Shown piece by piece: positions 7,823 through 16,402 of a stretch of 64,000 bases of DNA (position 1 is its first letter; every line of letters begins with the position of its first letter). The DNA lies in the NCBI GenBank assembly GCA_021295695.1, contig JAGWBW010000002.1:1-64000 (forward strand), written 5' to 3'. The position numbers and the translations under genes were made by a program. The notes under the pieces were generated by a model that worked only from the letters and a program-made list of their open reading frames with translations, was not told the origin of the DNA and did no database searches. The stretch is from Candidatus Latescibacterota bacterium. GTDB taxonomy: Bacteria > Latescibacterota > UBA2968.

Positions 7823-9250
7823 TTATGGTGTTATTATGGTTTCGCGGTCGGGAAACCCGCCGCCCAATGCGAGGTGAAGGTCAATGCGCGCCTGGAGTCG
7901 TTGCTGGCGCACAACGAGCAATTGGCTTTCGGTAAGGTAAGCCGTGTTGCGTGTTTGGAGCACGGTTAACAGGTCTATAAGCCCTCTGTAATATCTATCT
8001 TCTGCCAGGCGGCGCGCTTCCCGCGCCTGTTCAGCAGCAGTTTCCAAAGCGGACTGGCGTTTTGCCAGATGCGTTTCTGCAGAGAGTGCATTTTCAACTT
8101 CGCTATATGCTTGCAAAACGGTTTGGGCAAATAGTGCGGCGGCCTCGTTTTCTCTGGCACTGGCCAGGTTGATATTGCCCTGTATGCGCCCGCCTTGAAA
8201 GAGAGGCTGTGTGAGGTTGCCAATCAGGCTCCACACGCTAAAGTCTCCGCTGAGCAGATTGCCCAATGCGTCGCTGCTGGTTCCGCTCGAAGCAGTCAGG
8301 CTGATGCGCGGATAACGCAGGCGTTTGGCGGCTTTGTGATTGGCCTGAGACGCGGCAAATTGGCGTTCAACTGCAATGAGGTCGGGGCGCCGGGAAATGA
8401 GATCTGCCGGAAGACCCGCGGGCACTGGATGCGGCACCTCGGGAAGGTCTTCGGCAATGGCGAATGTGCCTGAGGGATAGCGACCGATGAGTAATTCGAG
8501 TTGGCGAATAGCCATTTCATAGCGTTGTTCGCGCTGGTGCAGGCGGTCTTGCGATAACGCGAGTTCGGATTTGCTCTGGCGCAGGTCAAGCGAGGGCCGC
8601 ACGCCCCGTTCGTAGCGCGTGCGTACCTGTTTGTGGTTGGTGAGGCTGTTTTCGTACGTCGCTTGCGCGAGTTCGAGTTGGCGCCTGGCTTCGATGGTGG
8701 CAAACCACGCTTTGGCGGTTTGTGCGGCCAGTGACATGCGCACCCCCCGATACGTGGCCTGTGTTGCCTGATAGGTGGCTTGTGCAGCCGCAGCACTTGC
8801 GCCGAGCCGCCCCCAGAGGTCAATTTCCCACGCGGCATTGACGGAAACGCCATAGGTCGTGCTGGTGTTTGAGAGCACCTCACCATCCGCCTGGCCGGGG
8901 ATGGGAAATCCGATGAAGTTTTGTTTGCGTCTTAGCCCCGATGATCCCGCGCTGAGTTGTGGGTATAGCGGTGCGCCAGCCATTTTCGCCTGTGCGCGGG
9001 CGGCTTTGAGACGGGCTGCAGCAGCGTGCAAATTGTGGTTGTATGCCAGTGCCTGCGCGATTAAACTGTCGAGATGGCTATCGTTAAATGTCGTCCACCA
9101 GAGGGTGTCTGCAGGTGTTGTGGTGGCGGTCTCCGTCTGATAAGTTTGAGGTGGCGGAATGGGGGTTTGTTGGACGCGAGGCGCGGATGCACATGAGATT
9201 ATAAGTGCAAAGCAGAGGGTAAAAAAGTGCCATGTCGCGTGGGCGTTCAT
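7823..9250 (-). CDS. Outer-membrane efflux lipoprotein (NodT/OprM family, TolC-like)
   Basis: This 475-residue protein should form the outer-membrane channel of a tripartite efflux pump. It begins with a signal peptide ending in a lipobox (ALIISC, Cys20), typical of OprM/NodT members. It then shows two repeats of the efflux-protein fold: the DSLIAQALAYNHNL helix near 62, and YPQLSAGSSG in the first half, with RRPDLIAVE followed by YPRISLTASSG in the second. Its length is normal. A good AGGAG Shine-Dalgarno precedes the start. No inner-membrane pump or adaptor gene is adjacent, so its partners are encoded elsewhere; the nearest exporter is the ABC-2 set at 11.6-14.2 kb, which does not normally use such a channel. 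Substrate unknown. Confidence 0.92.
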   Translation of the reverse strand: MNAHATWHFFTLCFALIISCASAPRVQQTPIPPPQTYQTETATTTPADTLWWTTFNDSHLDSLIAQALAYNHNLHAAAARLKAARAQAKMAGAPLYPQLSAGSSGLRRKQNFIGFPIPGQADGEVLSNTSTTYGVSVNAAWEIDLWGRLGASAAAAQATYQATQATYRGVRMSLAAQTAKAWFATIEARRQLELAQATYENSLTNHKQVRTRYERGVRPSLDLRQSKSELALSQDRLHQREQRYEMAIRQLELLIGRYPSGTFAIAEDLPEVPHPVPAGLPADLISRRPDLIAVERQFAASQANHKAAKRLRYPRISLTASSGTSSDALGNLLSGDFSVWSLIGNLTQPLFQGGRIQGNINLASARENEAAALFAQTVLQAYSEVENALSAETHLAKRQSALETAAEQAREARRLAEDRYYRGLIDLLTVLQTRNTAYLTESQLLVVRQQRLQARIDLHLALGGGFPDRETIITP

Positions 9251-9347
9251 TCTCGATCTCCTGAAAAAAACGGACTGCTGATCGCGTTTATCATAAGGAA
9301 ACTTTTATTTTTGTCAATATATATCGGAATCGGAGAGGATTAGATCA

Positions 9348-10298
9348 ATGGCGACGCATTGTTTTGAGGGCATACTTGAGAGCACATCGGTTAATATAGG
9401 ATTGACACTGGGATCGGGGCAGGTGTTTCGGTGGGGGCGAGATGTCGATGGGTGGTGGAAGGGTATTGTTTATGGCGTGGTTGTGCATCTGAGACAAATG
9501 GGAGATCAGATCGCGTATCGCGCATCGTCTGAGCGGGTGGCTACGTACTGTGGTGAGATGGCGATTGATGATTTTTTGAGGTGGTATTTAAGGCTGGATC
9601 ACCTGCCCCGGATCAGAGTGCCGCGCGGCGATACCTATTTGCGAAAAGCGCGGGATTTGTTGAAGGGACTGCAATTTGTTCGACAGGATCCATTCGAGTG
9701 TATTATCTCTTATGTTCTCTCGGTTCAAGCACATATGTCGTTGACCAAAAAACGGATCGGATTTATTGCGCGAACCCTGGGCGAGAGACGGGTTTTTGAG
9801 GGCGAGACGTACTGGACATTCCCAGAACCCGATGCACTTTCTGAGTTGGATGGAGGATTTTACAGACGTCACCGTTTTGGCTGGCGTTCGGAGCGGGTGG
9901 CGGAAACAGCGCGGTTTATTGCCGAGGCGGTGTGCGATGGGGGGACAGATTTGAATAATTGGCGGTGTATCTCGGATGATCTGCACGCGCTGTCCGGTAG
10001 TGGCGTTGGCATTAAGGTGGCGCGGTGTATTGATCTGTTCTCGCTGGATCGGCTCTATGCGGTTCCCGTTGATACCTGGGTGCGAAAATTTGCCCAAGAA
10101 TGGTATGGCGTAACGGGTTCAGATGCGAAGATATGCCGGTGGGGCGAGGCGCGATGGGGCAAGTGGGCGGGTTATTGCAACGAGTATTTGTTTGCGTATT
10201 ATCGCGAGTTGTATGGCCCAACGCTGTACGATCGGGTGCTCTCTTTTGATGCTTCAGATGAAGCGTCAGCGGTGATGCCGTTTGAAGATGCGGGATGA
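9348..10298 (+). CDS. 8-oxoguanine DNA glycosylase/AP lyase, OGG1 type
   Basis: The product should excise 8-oxoguanine from DNA and cut the backbone by beta-elimination. The N-terminal region has the OGG1-like SGQVFRW strand near residues 24-30. The helix-hairpin-helix is at GVGIKVARC, which supplies the catalytic lysine (Lys223), and the catalytic aspartate follows in VPVDTW (Asp242). The length (316 aa) matches OGG1 rather than MutY/Nth, and there is no iron-sulfur cysteine cluster. GGAGAGGA upstream of ATG 9348 is a reasonable ribosome site. The gene is divergent from the efflux lipoprotein and convergent with the acetyltransferase, so it is probably monocistronic. OGG1-type enzymes are scattered in bacteria, most of which rely on MutM. 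Confidence 0.9.
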   Translation: MATHCFEGILESTSVNIGLTLGSGQVFRWGRDVDGWWKGIVYGVVVHLRQMGDQIAYRASSERVATYCGEMAIDDFLRWYLRLDHLPRIRVPRGDTYLRKARDLLKGLQFVRQDPFECIISYVLSVQAHMSLTKKRIGFIARTLGERRVFEGETYWTFPEPDALSELDGGFYRRHRFGWRSERVAETARFIAEAVCDGGTDLNNWRCISDDLHALSGSGVGIKVARCIDLFSLDRLYAVPVDTWVRKFAQEWYGVTGSDAKICRWGEARWGKWAGYCNEYLFAYYRELYGPTLYDRVLSFDASDEASAVMPFEDAG

Positions 10299-10305
10299 TT
10301 GTTTT

Positions 10306-11577
10306 TTATTCCCTGTCGTATTTGGGGTTGCCAAAGCCGTCGTTGACGATGTGGGAACGGGCGGGGATTTCGGATTTGTCGGGGATGATGAGATCGAGTT
10401 CGGTGCTGTTTTCGACGATTGTGCCGTCGCCTACGCGCACGTGATCTCCCAGGATGATTTTTCCCGGGTTTCGGGAACCAGAGCGCACGGTGCCGAGCAC
10501 GACTGACGATGCGATTTGACAGCCAGTGCCCGTTTCGACATAGCCGTAGATGTCTGTGCCACTGCCGATCGTGGAGCGGTTGCCAATGACGACGGGACCC
10601 AGCAAGGTGGCGTCTGTACCTATTCTTACAAAATTGCCAATGGTGGGATGCCGCTGCCGCGCTCTACCTGTCAATCCGCCGAGCGTGCAGGGGTAGATGA
10701 TGCACCCGTAGCCTATGATACCTGTTTGACCGGTTGTGAGGCCGCGGTGCGGGTGTTCGAGAAAGTTGGCGTCTGCGATGGTGGTTTCCGGGTGAATATC
10801 TGCCTGATAATAGCGTCCGCCGAGTTCTGAAATAGCACGGGGCAAGAGGGGGATGGGTGTGCAGTCGAAATTTTCAACCTCGCCGGTTTGCGTGAGGGCA
10901 TTGGCGATGTCGTGATAAAACAAAACGCGCCATCCGGGATAGGCACTGGCGACGAGTTGCATTTGATATGCAAAAGCAGATTGCAGGTCTTTTTCGGCGA
11001 GAAATGCTTCGTAGAGATCAAAGGTGCGCGCTTCAATGGCTTTGTCAATGACGGGCGCAAATGTGAGGGCGGCGAGGTCGCTGTAATCCAGGTTGTGTAC
11101 TTTGCGTAAATACGCATCCCACACGGCGGGGTCTTTGAGCGATGCAAAGCGGTTCCAGAGCGCGCGGGTTTTGAGTTGGGGCAGTCGAGAAATGAGCGCG
11201 AAGGCCGATTGCAGTGCCACGTCTTCTATCGGGCCATTTTCGCCCTGTGCGGCTTGAAGCGATTGGTAGATCATGGCGTAGAGTTGATCGACAATTTCTT
11301 CAATATTGTCCGTCAGGGTCGCCTGCGCGGATTCAGACGCATTGTGAGAGCCGGGAGCGACGCATTCGAGCAGGTTGCCGAGGACGGTTTCGAGCAGATC
11401 GCGATTGACAAAACCGCGGCCTGAACGCTGCGAAAGAATCGCGCGATTGATGGGGTCAATGCGAAGAGCGGTCAGTTCTTCCTCTGTGTAAATCGGTCGA
11501 ATTTGATCGACGACTTTTTCGAGAAGCGGGCGTTTGCGATTTGCATACGCGGCGTCAAATAAGGTGGTGTTGTTCAA
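10306..11577 (-). CDS. CysE-like O-acetyltransferase with long helical N-terminus
   Basis: The C-terminal part (from about residue 235) is a left-handed beta-helix acetyltransferase: DIHPETTI, a His-containing segment EHPHRGLTTGQ, then IIYPCTLGG and repeated hexapeptide turns to about residue 400. This order resembles serine O-acetyltransferase, whose active site includes a His in an equivalent loop. The first 230 residues are mainly helical, longer than in ordinary CysE (about 260 aa in total), as in the larger plant-like or NifP-related forms. I infer acetyl-CoA-dependent O-acetylation, probably of serine for cysteine synthesis. The substrate is not certain, and no cysK lies nearby. The gene ends 7 nt from the converging glycosylase gene. 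Confidence 0.75.
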   Translation of the reverse strand: MNNTTLFDAAYANRKRPLLEKVVDQIRPIYTEEELTALRIDPINRAILSQRSGRGFVNRDLLETVLGNLLECVAPGSHNASESAQATLTDNIEEIVDQLYAMIYQSLQAAQGENGPIEDVALQSAFALISRLPQLKTRALWNRFASLKDPAVWDAYLRKVHNLDYSDLAALTFAPVIDKAIEARTFDLYEAFLAEKDLQSAFAYQMQLVASAYPGWRVLFYHDIANALTQTGEVENFDCTPIPLLPRAISELGGRYYQADIHPETTIADANFLEHPHRGLTTGQTGIIGYGCIIYPCTLGGLTGRARQRHPTIGNFVRIGTDATLLGPVVIGNRSTIGSGTDIYGYVETGTGCQIASSVVLGTVRSGSRNPGKIILGDHVRVGDGTIVENSTELDLIIPDKSEIPARSHIVNDGFGNPKYDRE

Positions 11578-11604
11578 AGAAGATTCCTTTGTAATTCTGT
11601 TTGT

Positions 11605-12408
11605 TCAACTTCCGGTGGATCGATAATAGCGCACACCGATTTTCCATATCTGGAGGGCGATAATGAGAAATATAACGCAAATTAGGGGCGCACACCACTG
11701 CAAGGCGATGGGAAATCCCAGGGGGTCACCGCGTTCGAGAATTGCCAGTGCTGGCAGATAATTTACACACGCGAGGGGTACGATGTAAGTAAAAAATTTG
11801 CGAAACCATGTGCGGTAGATGGGTAAGGGGTACTGTGCGGTCTCCACGCCACCGTAAGTCATGGTGTTCATGAGTTCGAGCGATTCGGTGGTCCAAAACG
11901 CGATGGTGGCTTGAATGACCATGAGGCCGATAAAGAGGCAAGCACCCCCAAATATGGCGATTAAGACGAGATAGATTTTTGGTGCGGACCATGAGATGTC
12001 GAGGGTGTAGCTTGCCCAGGCGAAGACAGCGAGGCCCTGAAGCAGACGGCCCACGCGGCGGAGGGTGAGTTCATGGCCTGCGAGTTGCAGGGCGGTGCTG
12101 CGGGGACGAAGCAGGAGGCGGTCGAAGTCGCCGCTTTTGACCATGGTACCGAATATGTCGAAGCCGCGCGAGGCAGCGTCGGCAAAAGCAAAAGAGATGT
12201 TGATGAGGCCGTAGAGAAAGGCTACTTCGGGAAGCGTCCAACCCTGAATGTGTTTGAATCGCGCAAAGAGAGAGGCAATGGCGAGAAATTCGATGCCAGT
12301 GGTGAGGAAATGCCCAAAAGAGAGCATGATGAATGATACGCGATATTGCATTTGGCTGCGAATAGATTGGCTGAGATAGTGCATGTAGAGGCGAAGTGCG
12401 TTGGTCAT
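11605..12408 (-). CDS. ABC-2 type transporter permease
   Basis: This 267-residue integral membrane protein has about six hydrophobic helices and the pattern of ABC-2 family permeases often labelled DUF990: an N-terminal amphipathic region with SQMQYRVSF, then a loop with FDRLLLRPRS near residue 93. It should form half of the membrane channel of an exporter with the next permease and the ATPase. GGAGGATAATGCA stands before the ATG. It starts only 4 nt after the other permease ends, as expected for an operon. Substrates of this family are uncertain; drugs, polysaccharide parts or lantibiotic-like compounds are possible. Confidence 0.85.
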   Translation of the reverse strand: MTNALRLYMHYLSQSIRSQMQYRVSFIMLSFGHFLTTGIEFLAIASLFARFKHIQGWTLPEVAFLYGLINISFAFADAASRGFDIFGTMVKSGDFDRLLLRPRSTALQLAGHELTLRRVGRLLQGLAVFAWASYTLDISWSAPKIYLVLIAIFGGACLFIGLMVIQATIAFWTTESLELMNTMTYGGVETAQYPLPIYRTWFRKFFTYIVPLACVNYLPALAILERGDPLGFPIALQWCAPLICVIFLIIALQIWKIGVRYYRSTGS

Positions 12409-12412
12409 TGCA

Positions 12413-13243
12413 TTATCCTCCTTGCGCGACGAGGCGGCGAATACCGCGGGTGAGGATGAGGTGTCCGGCTGTGATCAGCGCAATCAGATAGGCGATTTGA
12501 AACGGCAGGTGATACCAGATTTGTTCTGGTGAGATGTGGCCCAGATAGAAGCGGAAGGGGATGTCCATGAGGTATCGAAATGGGAGGATGTTGATGGCTG
12601 TCTGTGCCCAGTCGGGAAAAAAGAGCAAGGGGATTATGATGCCGCTGAAGAGCCAGGTCAAACTACCCAGGAGTACGCCCAGGCCTTCGCCAGATATGGT
12701 CCACAAGAGGGAAATGCTCAGGAGATTGGTGATGGCTGCACTGATGAGGACGGCAAATAGCATCGATACGAGCCAGGCACATGTAGCTGAAAAACTGGGG
12801 GGCATTTGCAGGTTGAAGAAAAGACTGGCTGTGATGAACATGGGAAGGGCGCGAAAGACACCGGGCGCGGTGCGTTGTGCTATGGCGCGGCTGTACCAGA
12901 AGAAATACAGGTTGGTCGGGCGCACGAGTTCATAGACGACATTGCCCGAACGCACCATGGCGCGCACATCGGGGTCGGCACCCTGGTAGGGAATGAGAAC
13001 GAGAAATGCCTGGCCGAGCCATATATAGGTGATGACTTCATCGGCTGTCATGGGTTGTGGCGCGGTTGATGATCTGTAGAAGGCTTCAAAGATCATGACG
13101 CGGATGAGGCCCCAGAAGAGTTGGGTGCCGAATCCCGCGAATGCCGCGGCGCGGTATTGCAAGAGCGTGCGAAATCTGGCGGAGAGGACGGCTATGTACG
13201 ATCTGATGGCAAATGATGATGTGCGATTAGTGATTTTCGGCAT
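12413..13243 (-). CDS. ABC-2 type transporter permease
   Basis: This is the second membrane subunit of the exporter (276 aa from ATG 13243), with six predicted helices and a conserved-looking loop NVVYELVRPTNLYFFWYSR in the middle. A longer frame exists, but it starts with TTG at 13285 and would overlap the ATPase gene by 59 nt, so the internal ATG (starting MPKIT), which overlaps it by 17 nt, is preferred. No strong Shine-Dalgarno is seen at either, so translation may be coupled to the upstream ATPase gene. It pairs with the adjacent permease as a heterodimer. Confidence 0.8.
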   Translation of the reverse strand: MPKITNRTSSFAIRSYIAVLSARFRTLLQYRAAAFAGFGTQLFWGLIRVMIFEAFYRSSTAPQPMTADEVITYIWLGQAFLVLIPYQGADPDVRAMVRSGNVVYELVRPTNLYFFWYSRAIAQRTAPGVFRALPMFITASLFFNLQMPPSFSATCAWLVSMLFAVLISAAITNLLSISLLWTISGEGLGVLLGSLTWLFSGIIIPLLFFPDWAQTAINILPFRYLMDIPFRFYLGHISPEQIWYHLPFQIAYLIALITAGHLILTRGIRRLVAQGG

Positions 13244-14204
13244 AGAGGCGTGAGATGATTTCTTCGATGGGCGTGTTTTCGACAAAGAGGTCGCGCACGG
13301 GGTGCTGCGCTGTGATGCGGGCGATCAGGTCAGCCGTGGCAATGCGGTCGGGATCAAATGTGAGATGTACGCGGTGGCCGTCGCGCAATACGACAGATGC
13401 GTCGGGGTCGGTGATGTCTTCTATTTCTTCGAGATCGACAATGAGGCGGCGCTCTGTTGTGACGCGGGCGCGAAGGTTTTCGAGCGGGCCGTCGGATAGT
13501 ATCTGGCCCTGCCCTATGACCATTACCCGCGTGCAGAGGGCTTCGATGTCGTCCATGTCGTGGGTGGTGAGGATGACGGTGACATCGCGTTCTTGGTTGA
13601 GGCGTTTGATAAAGTCGCGTACGGCGAGTTTGGAGACGACGTCGAGACCAATAGTGGGTTCATCCAAAAAGAGGATTGATGGACGGTGAAGAAGGGCAGC
13701 GGCGAGGTCACAGCGCATGCGCTGGCCCAGGCTGAGCTGACGCACGGGTATGTCGAGAAGCGATTCGAGGTCGAGAATGGCGATCATTTCATCGCGGGTT
13801 TGCGCGTATTGGTGATGATCAACGCGATAGATATCGCGGAGTAGATCGAAAGATTCGATGACGGGCAGGTCCCACCACAATTGCGTGCGTTGCCCAAAGA
13901 CCACGCCGATTTGTGCGACGTGTGCGATGCGTTCTTTCCAGGGCACGCGGCCGAGGATTTCACAGCGACCAGTATCGGGAACGAGGATGCCGGACAAAAC
14001 TTTGACGGTGGTGGATTTGCCCGCGCCATTGGGTCCGATATAACCGATGAGTTCGCCGGGTTCAATGGTGAAGGAGATGCCGTCGAGGGCAGTTATCTGG
14101 CGGTAGTTGCGGTGCATGACACCGCGCAGAGCACCCCACACACCGGGCTGGCGTTGGGCGATTTGGAAGGTTTTGACGAGATTTTCAACAATGATGTGGG
14201 GCAT
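13227..14204 (-). CDS. ABC transporter ATP-binding subunit (ABC-2 exporter)
   Basis: This ATPase (325 aa) powers the two downstream permeases. It shows Walker A GPNGAGKST at residues 57-65, signature LSLGQRMR near 157, Walker B ILFLDEPTIGLD near 172, and an H-loop with LTTHD. The final 100 residues form the regulatory-type C-terminal extension typical of ABC-2 exporters of the NatA/DrrA class. It is the first gene of a three-gene operon (ATPase, permease, permease). Upstream is a 186-nt gap that holds the suf operon terminator. Confidence 0.92.
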   Translation of the reverse strand: MPHIIVENLVKTFQIAQRQPGVWGALRGVMHRNYRQITALDGISFTIEPGELIGYIGPNGAGKSTTVKVLSGILVPDTGRCEILGRVPWKERIAHVAQIGVVFGQRTQLWWDLPVIESFDLLRDIYRVDHHQYAQTRDEMIAILDLESLLDIPVRQLSLGQRMRCDLAAALLHRPSILFLDEPTIGLDVVSKLAVRDFIKRLNQERDVTVILTTHDMDDIEALCTRVMVIGQGQILSDGPLENLRARVTTERRLIVDLEEIEDITDPDASVVLRDGHRVHLTFDPDRIATADLIARITAQHPVRDLFVENTPIEEIISRLYAENH

Positions 14205-14332
14205 AGCGCAATGTACAGGGTCTATATTTCTTTGTGTTTATTAGACGGGTATCTCGGCGAGTGTGTTTTGGTTTGTGGGAATTTTTTTAGATTGGACGAA
14301 TCACGCAAGATGTGGTTTTGCATAAAAATAGA

Positions 14333-14362
14333 GTGCCCGATTCTCATAACAGAATCGGGCAC
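14333..14362 (-). terminator. Rho-independent terminator of the suf operon
   Basis: A perfect 12-bp inverted repeat (arm GTGCCCGATTCT) with a 6-nt loop lies 29 nt beyond the nfuA stop. Read on the minus strand, the hairpin is followed by a U-rich tract (TCTATTTTTAT), as expected for an intrinsic terminator. Confidence 0.85.
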
Positions 14363-14390
14363 GCGCTTTTGTAGGGGCGGGGCCAAAGCT

Positions 14391-14975
14391 TTATTGCGTG
14401 GTCTGGTAATACGGGTTGGTGCCTTCGGCGTGGTCCGTGATATCGCGGATGTTTGCGATTTCGGGAACGGCTTCTTTGATCATGACTTCCACCCCCTGTT
14501 TGAGGGTAACATCGACCATGCCACAGCCCTGGCATCCACCGCCAAATTGAAGATAGGCCGTGTCTTCTTTTACATCGATTAATGACACATGACCACCGTG
14601 TGCGGCAATGCCCGGGTTGATTTTTTCGTCGATTACCATCTGGATTTTTTCTGCCACACTGCCTTTGAGGTGCGGAGGAACTTTGTGCGGGTTGTCAATT
14701 TTGAAGCCGCGTCCCATCAGGCCATCGACAAAATCGAGCGTGATGTCCTGGGTATAGGGCACGCTGTTTTCATCAATGTAAACATTGAAGCCGTCGTATG
14801 GTATCGCGGTGTCGCGATCGGTGTCCTGTCCCTCGGCTACAAAAGCGAGGCGGTAGTTGGCCTGTAAGGGCGATGTTGCTTCGGCAGAGATGCGCACGCC
14901 TGTAATCACCTGTTCTTGTTCGTGTATCAAGCGGGTGATTTCTGTTTGTGCAATGTCTGTGACGGTGATTTCCAT
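14391..14975 (-). CDS. nfuA: Iron-sulfur carrier protein NfuA
   Basis: NfuA-type proteins receive a 4Fe-4S cluster from the assembly scaffold and deliver it to target proteins. The N-terminal half (residues 1-100) is a degenerate HesB/IscA-like domain lacking the usual cysteines. The C-terminal half is a NifU-C domain with the cluster-binding motif CQGC near residues 150-153 and an AAHGGHVSL strand. The total of 194 residues is close to E. coli NfuA (191). It is the last gene of the suf operon, just before the terminator. This placement supports its role as the carrier for this pathway. Confidence 0.92.
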   Translation of the reverse strand: MEITVTDIAQTEITRLIHEQEQVITGVRISAEATSPLQANYRLAFVAEGQDTDRDTAIPYDGFNVYIDENSVPYTQDITLDFVDGLMGRGFKIDNPHKVPPHLKGSVAEKIQMVIDEKINPGIAAHGGHVSLIDVKEDTAYLQFGGGCQGCGMVDVTLKQGVEVMIKEAVPEIANIRDITDHAEGTNPYYQTTQ

Positions 14976-14994
14976 GAAGTTTCTCCTATGTCAA

Positions 14995-15477
14995 TTACGG
15001 CATTGTGACTTGTAAGAGTTCGTCTGCTTTATGCGCGAGATGATTTTCAAGCTGGTGCCCGTCTCCCATCAGATCTTGCAATGTAATGCGGTCGAGCATC
15101 TGGTCAACCACAAATTGGATGGCGTTCCATAGGGAGCGAATTGAGCAATCGACAGAATGTGTGCAGCAGGCTTCATGGCCGGTGTGTTCGTCGCAAAAGC
15201 CGTCGTTGAAGAATGGGTCACCGAGGGCACCGAGCACATCGGAGATCAGGATTTCACTGGCGGGCCGAGCCAATTTATACCCTCCGGCTTGACCTCGCAC
15301 ACTTTCGACGAGGTTGCCCAGGCGCAAGAGGCGGACGAGTTTGCCGACATGGGCGGTGGATAATCCTTCGGCACGGCTGATTTCGGGAATCGAAATGCTG
15401 CCACCGGTTTCAGATGCGCGCTGTGCTACCTGCATGAGACAGCGCAGGCCGTATTCTTCTTGCGTGCTCAATTTCAT
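14995..15477 (-). CDS. Rrf2-family iron-sulfur-responsive regulator
   Basis: This winged-helix DNA-binding protein (160 aa) starts with the Rrf2 hallmark MKLSTQEEYGLRCLMQ and has the recognition region ISRAEGLSTAHVGKLVRLLR near 50-69. A cysteine-rich stretch follows at about 113-130 (four Cys: one, then an adjacent pair, then one), in the place where IscR and related proteins bind a 2Fe-2S cluster. Within the suf operon, it very likely senses cluster status and controls the promoter upstream of sufB. Cysteine spacing differs from E. coli IscR, so I assign the family but not the name iscR or sufR. Confidence 0.9.
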   Translation of the reverse strand: MKLSTQEEYGLRCLMQVAQRASETGGSISIPEISRAEGLSTAHVGKLVRLLRLGNLVESVRGQAGGYKLARPASEILISDVLGALGDPFFNDGFCDEHTGHEACCTHSVDCSIRSLWNAIQFVVDQMLDRITLQDLMGDGHQLENHLAHKADELLQVTMP

Positions 15478-15505
15478 ACCAAAACCTTTTCAGTAAGAGA
15501 CATTG

Positions 15506-15946
15506 TTAAAACATGCCCAATTCGAGTTTGGCCGCTTCTGACATGCGTTCTGGCGTCCAGGGAGGGTCGAATACGAGGTCGAGTTCGACATCGTAAACGC
15601 CTTTGACAGATCGGGCTGCGGATTCGATCTGTCCGGGCAAAATACCCGCGGCGGGACAATTGGGTGCTGTGAGTGTCATCTGAACATAGGTATTGCCATC
15701 TTCTTCTACTTTGATCTCGTAGATGAGGCCCAGTTCGTAAATGTCAACGGGGATTTCTGGATCATATACTGTTTTGAATGCTTTTACGATTTCTTCTTTT
15801 ACGGCTTCGGGGTCGATGGGTCCTTCTGGTGAGGATTTTTCTGGCGGTGATTCTGGCGTTTCAATATTGTGAATTTCTTCAGCATGGTTGGCGTCGTCGC
15901 TGGACTGTGCATTTGTATCTTTGCGGAAGATGTTCAGGAGGCTCAT
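15506..15946 (-). CDS. sufT: SufT, MIP18/DUF59-family Fe-S assembly factor
   Basis: The C-terminal 95 residues form a MIP18-type (DUF59/PaaD) domain: VYDPEIPVDIYELGLIY, the conserved Cys in APNCPAAG, and DPPWTPERMS near the end. The first 45 residues are acidic, low complexity and probably disordered, an extension that many SufT proteins lack. Known SufT proteins help iron-sulfur cluster maturation under high demand. The gene sits 3 nt after sufU and is followed by the regulator, firmly in the suf operon. Confidence 0.9.
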   Translation of the reverse strand: MSLLNIFRKDTNAQSSDDANHAEEIHNIETPESPPEKSSPEGPIDPEAVKEEIVKAFKTVYDPEIPVDIYELGLIYEIKVEEDGNTYVQMTLTAPNCPAAGILPGQIESAARSVKGVYDVELDLVFDPPWTPERMSEAAKLELGMF

Positions 15947-15949
15947 GTG

Positions 15950-16402
15950 TCATCTCTCTGTGGTTATGGGGGTTTGGACATTTTCTATGGCTGCCCGAAG
16001 CGCGTGCCACGATAGGGTCGCGCATTTGATGCGGGTGGGATAGTCGCGCACGCCGGCAAAAGCGAATAGTTTGCCCATCTGGTCGAGGCCGAGATTGCTG
16101 GATGGGTCGGTGAGCATTGCCTGGAAGTCTTTGAAAAAAGTTTCCGATTCGCCGAGGGTTTTGCCTTTGATGGTCTCGGTCATTAGAGAAGCCGACGCTT
16201 TGGAAATAGCGCATCCCGAACCCTGAAAGCCAATGTCTTTTATGCGGTCACCGTGGAGTTGGAGATAAACTTCTACTTTATCGCCGCACAGTGGATTATA
16301 GCCTTCGGCAAAGCGGTCTGCTGGATCGAGTACGCGAAAATTTCTGGGGTTTTTGTTGTGATCCAGAATGAGTTGCTGATAGAGTTCGCGCAAATCTGAC
16401 AT
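15950..16402 (-). CDS. sufU: SufU, zinc-dependent sulfur transfer protein
   Basis: SufU accepts the persulfide sulfur from SufS. This 150-residue protein has the three Cys ligands typical of the family: NPLCGDK near residue 40, GSGCAIS near 65, and KCATLSWHAL near 127. It also has the insert between the second and third Cys that separates SufU from IscU. Its start codon shares a base with the stop of sufS. Presence of SufU rather than SufE fits a Gram-positive-like SUF pathway. Confidence 0.93.
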   Translation of the reverse strand: MSDLRELYQQLILDHNKNPRNFRVLDPADRFAEGYNPLCGDKVEVYLQLHGDRIKDIGFQGSGCAISKASASLMTETIKGKTLGESETFFKDFQAMLTDPSSNLGLDQMGKLFAFAGVRDYPTRIKCATLSWHALRAAIENVQTPITTER

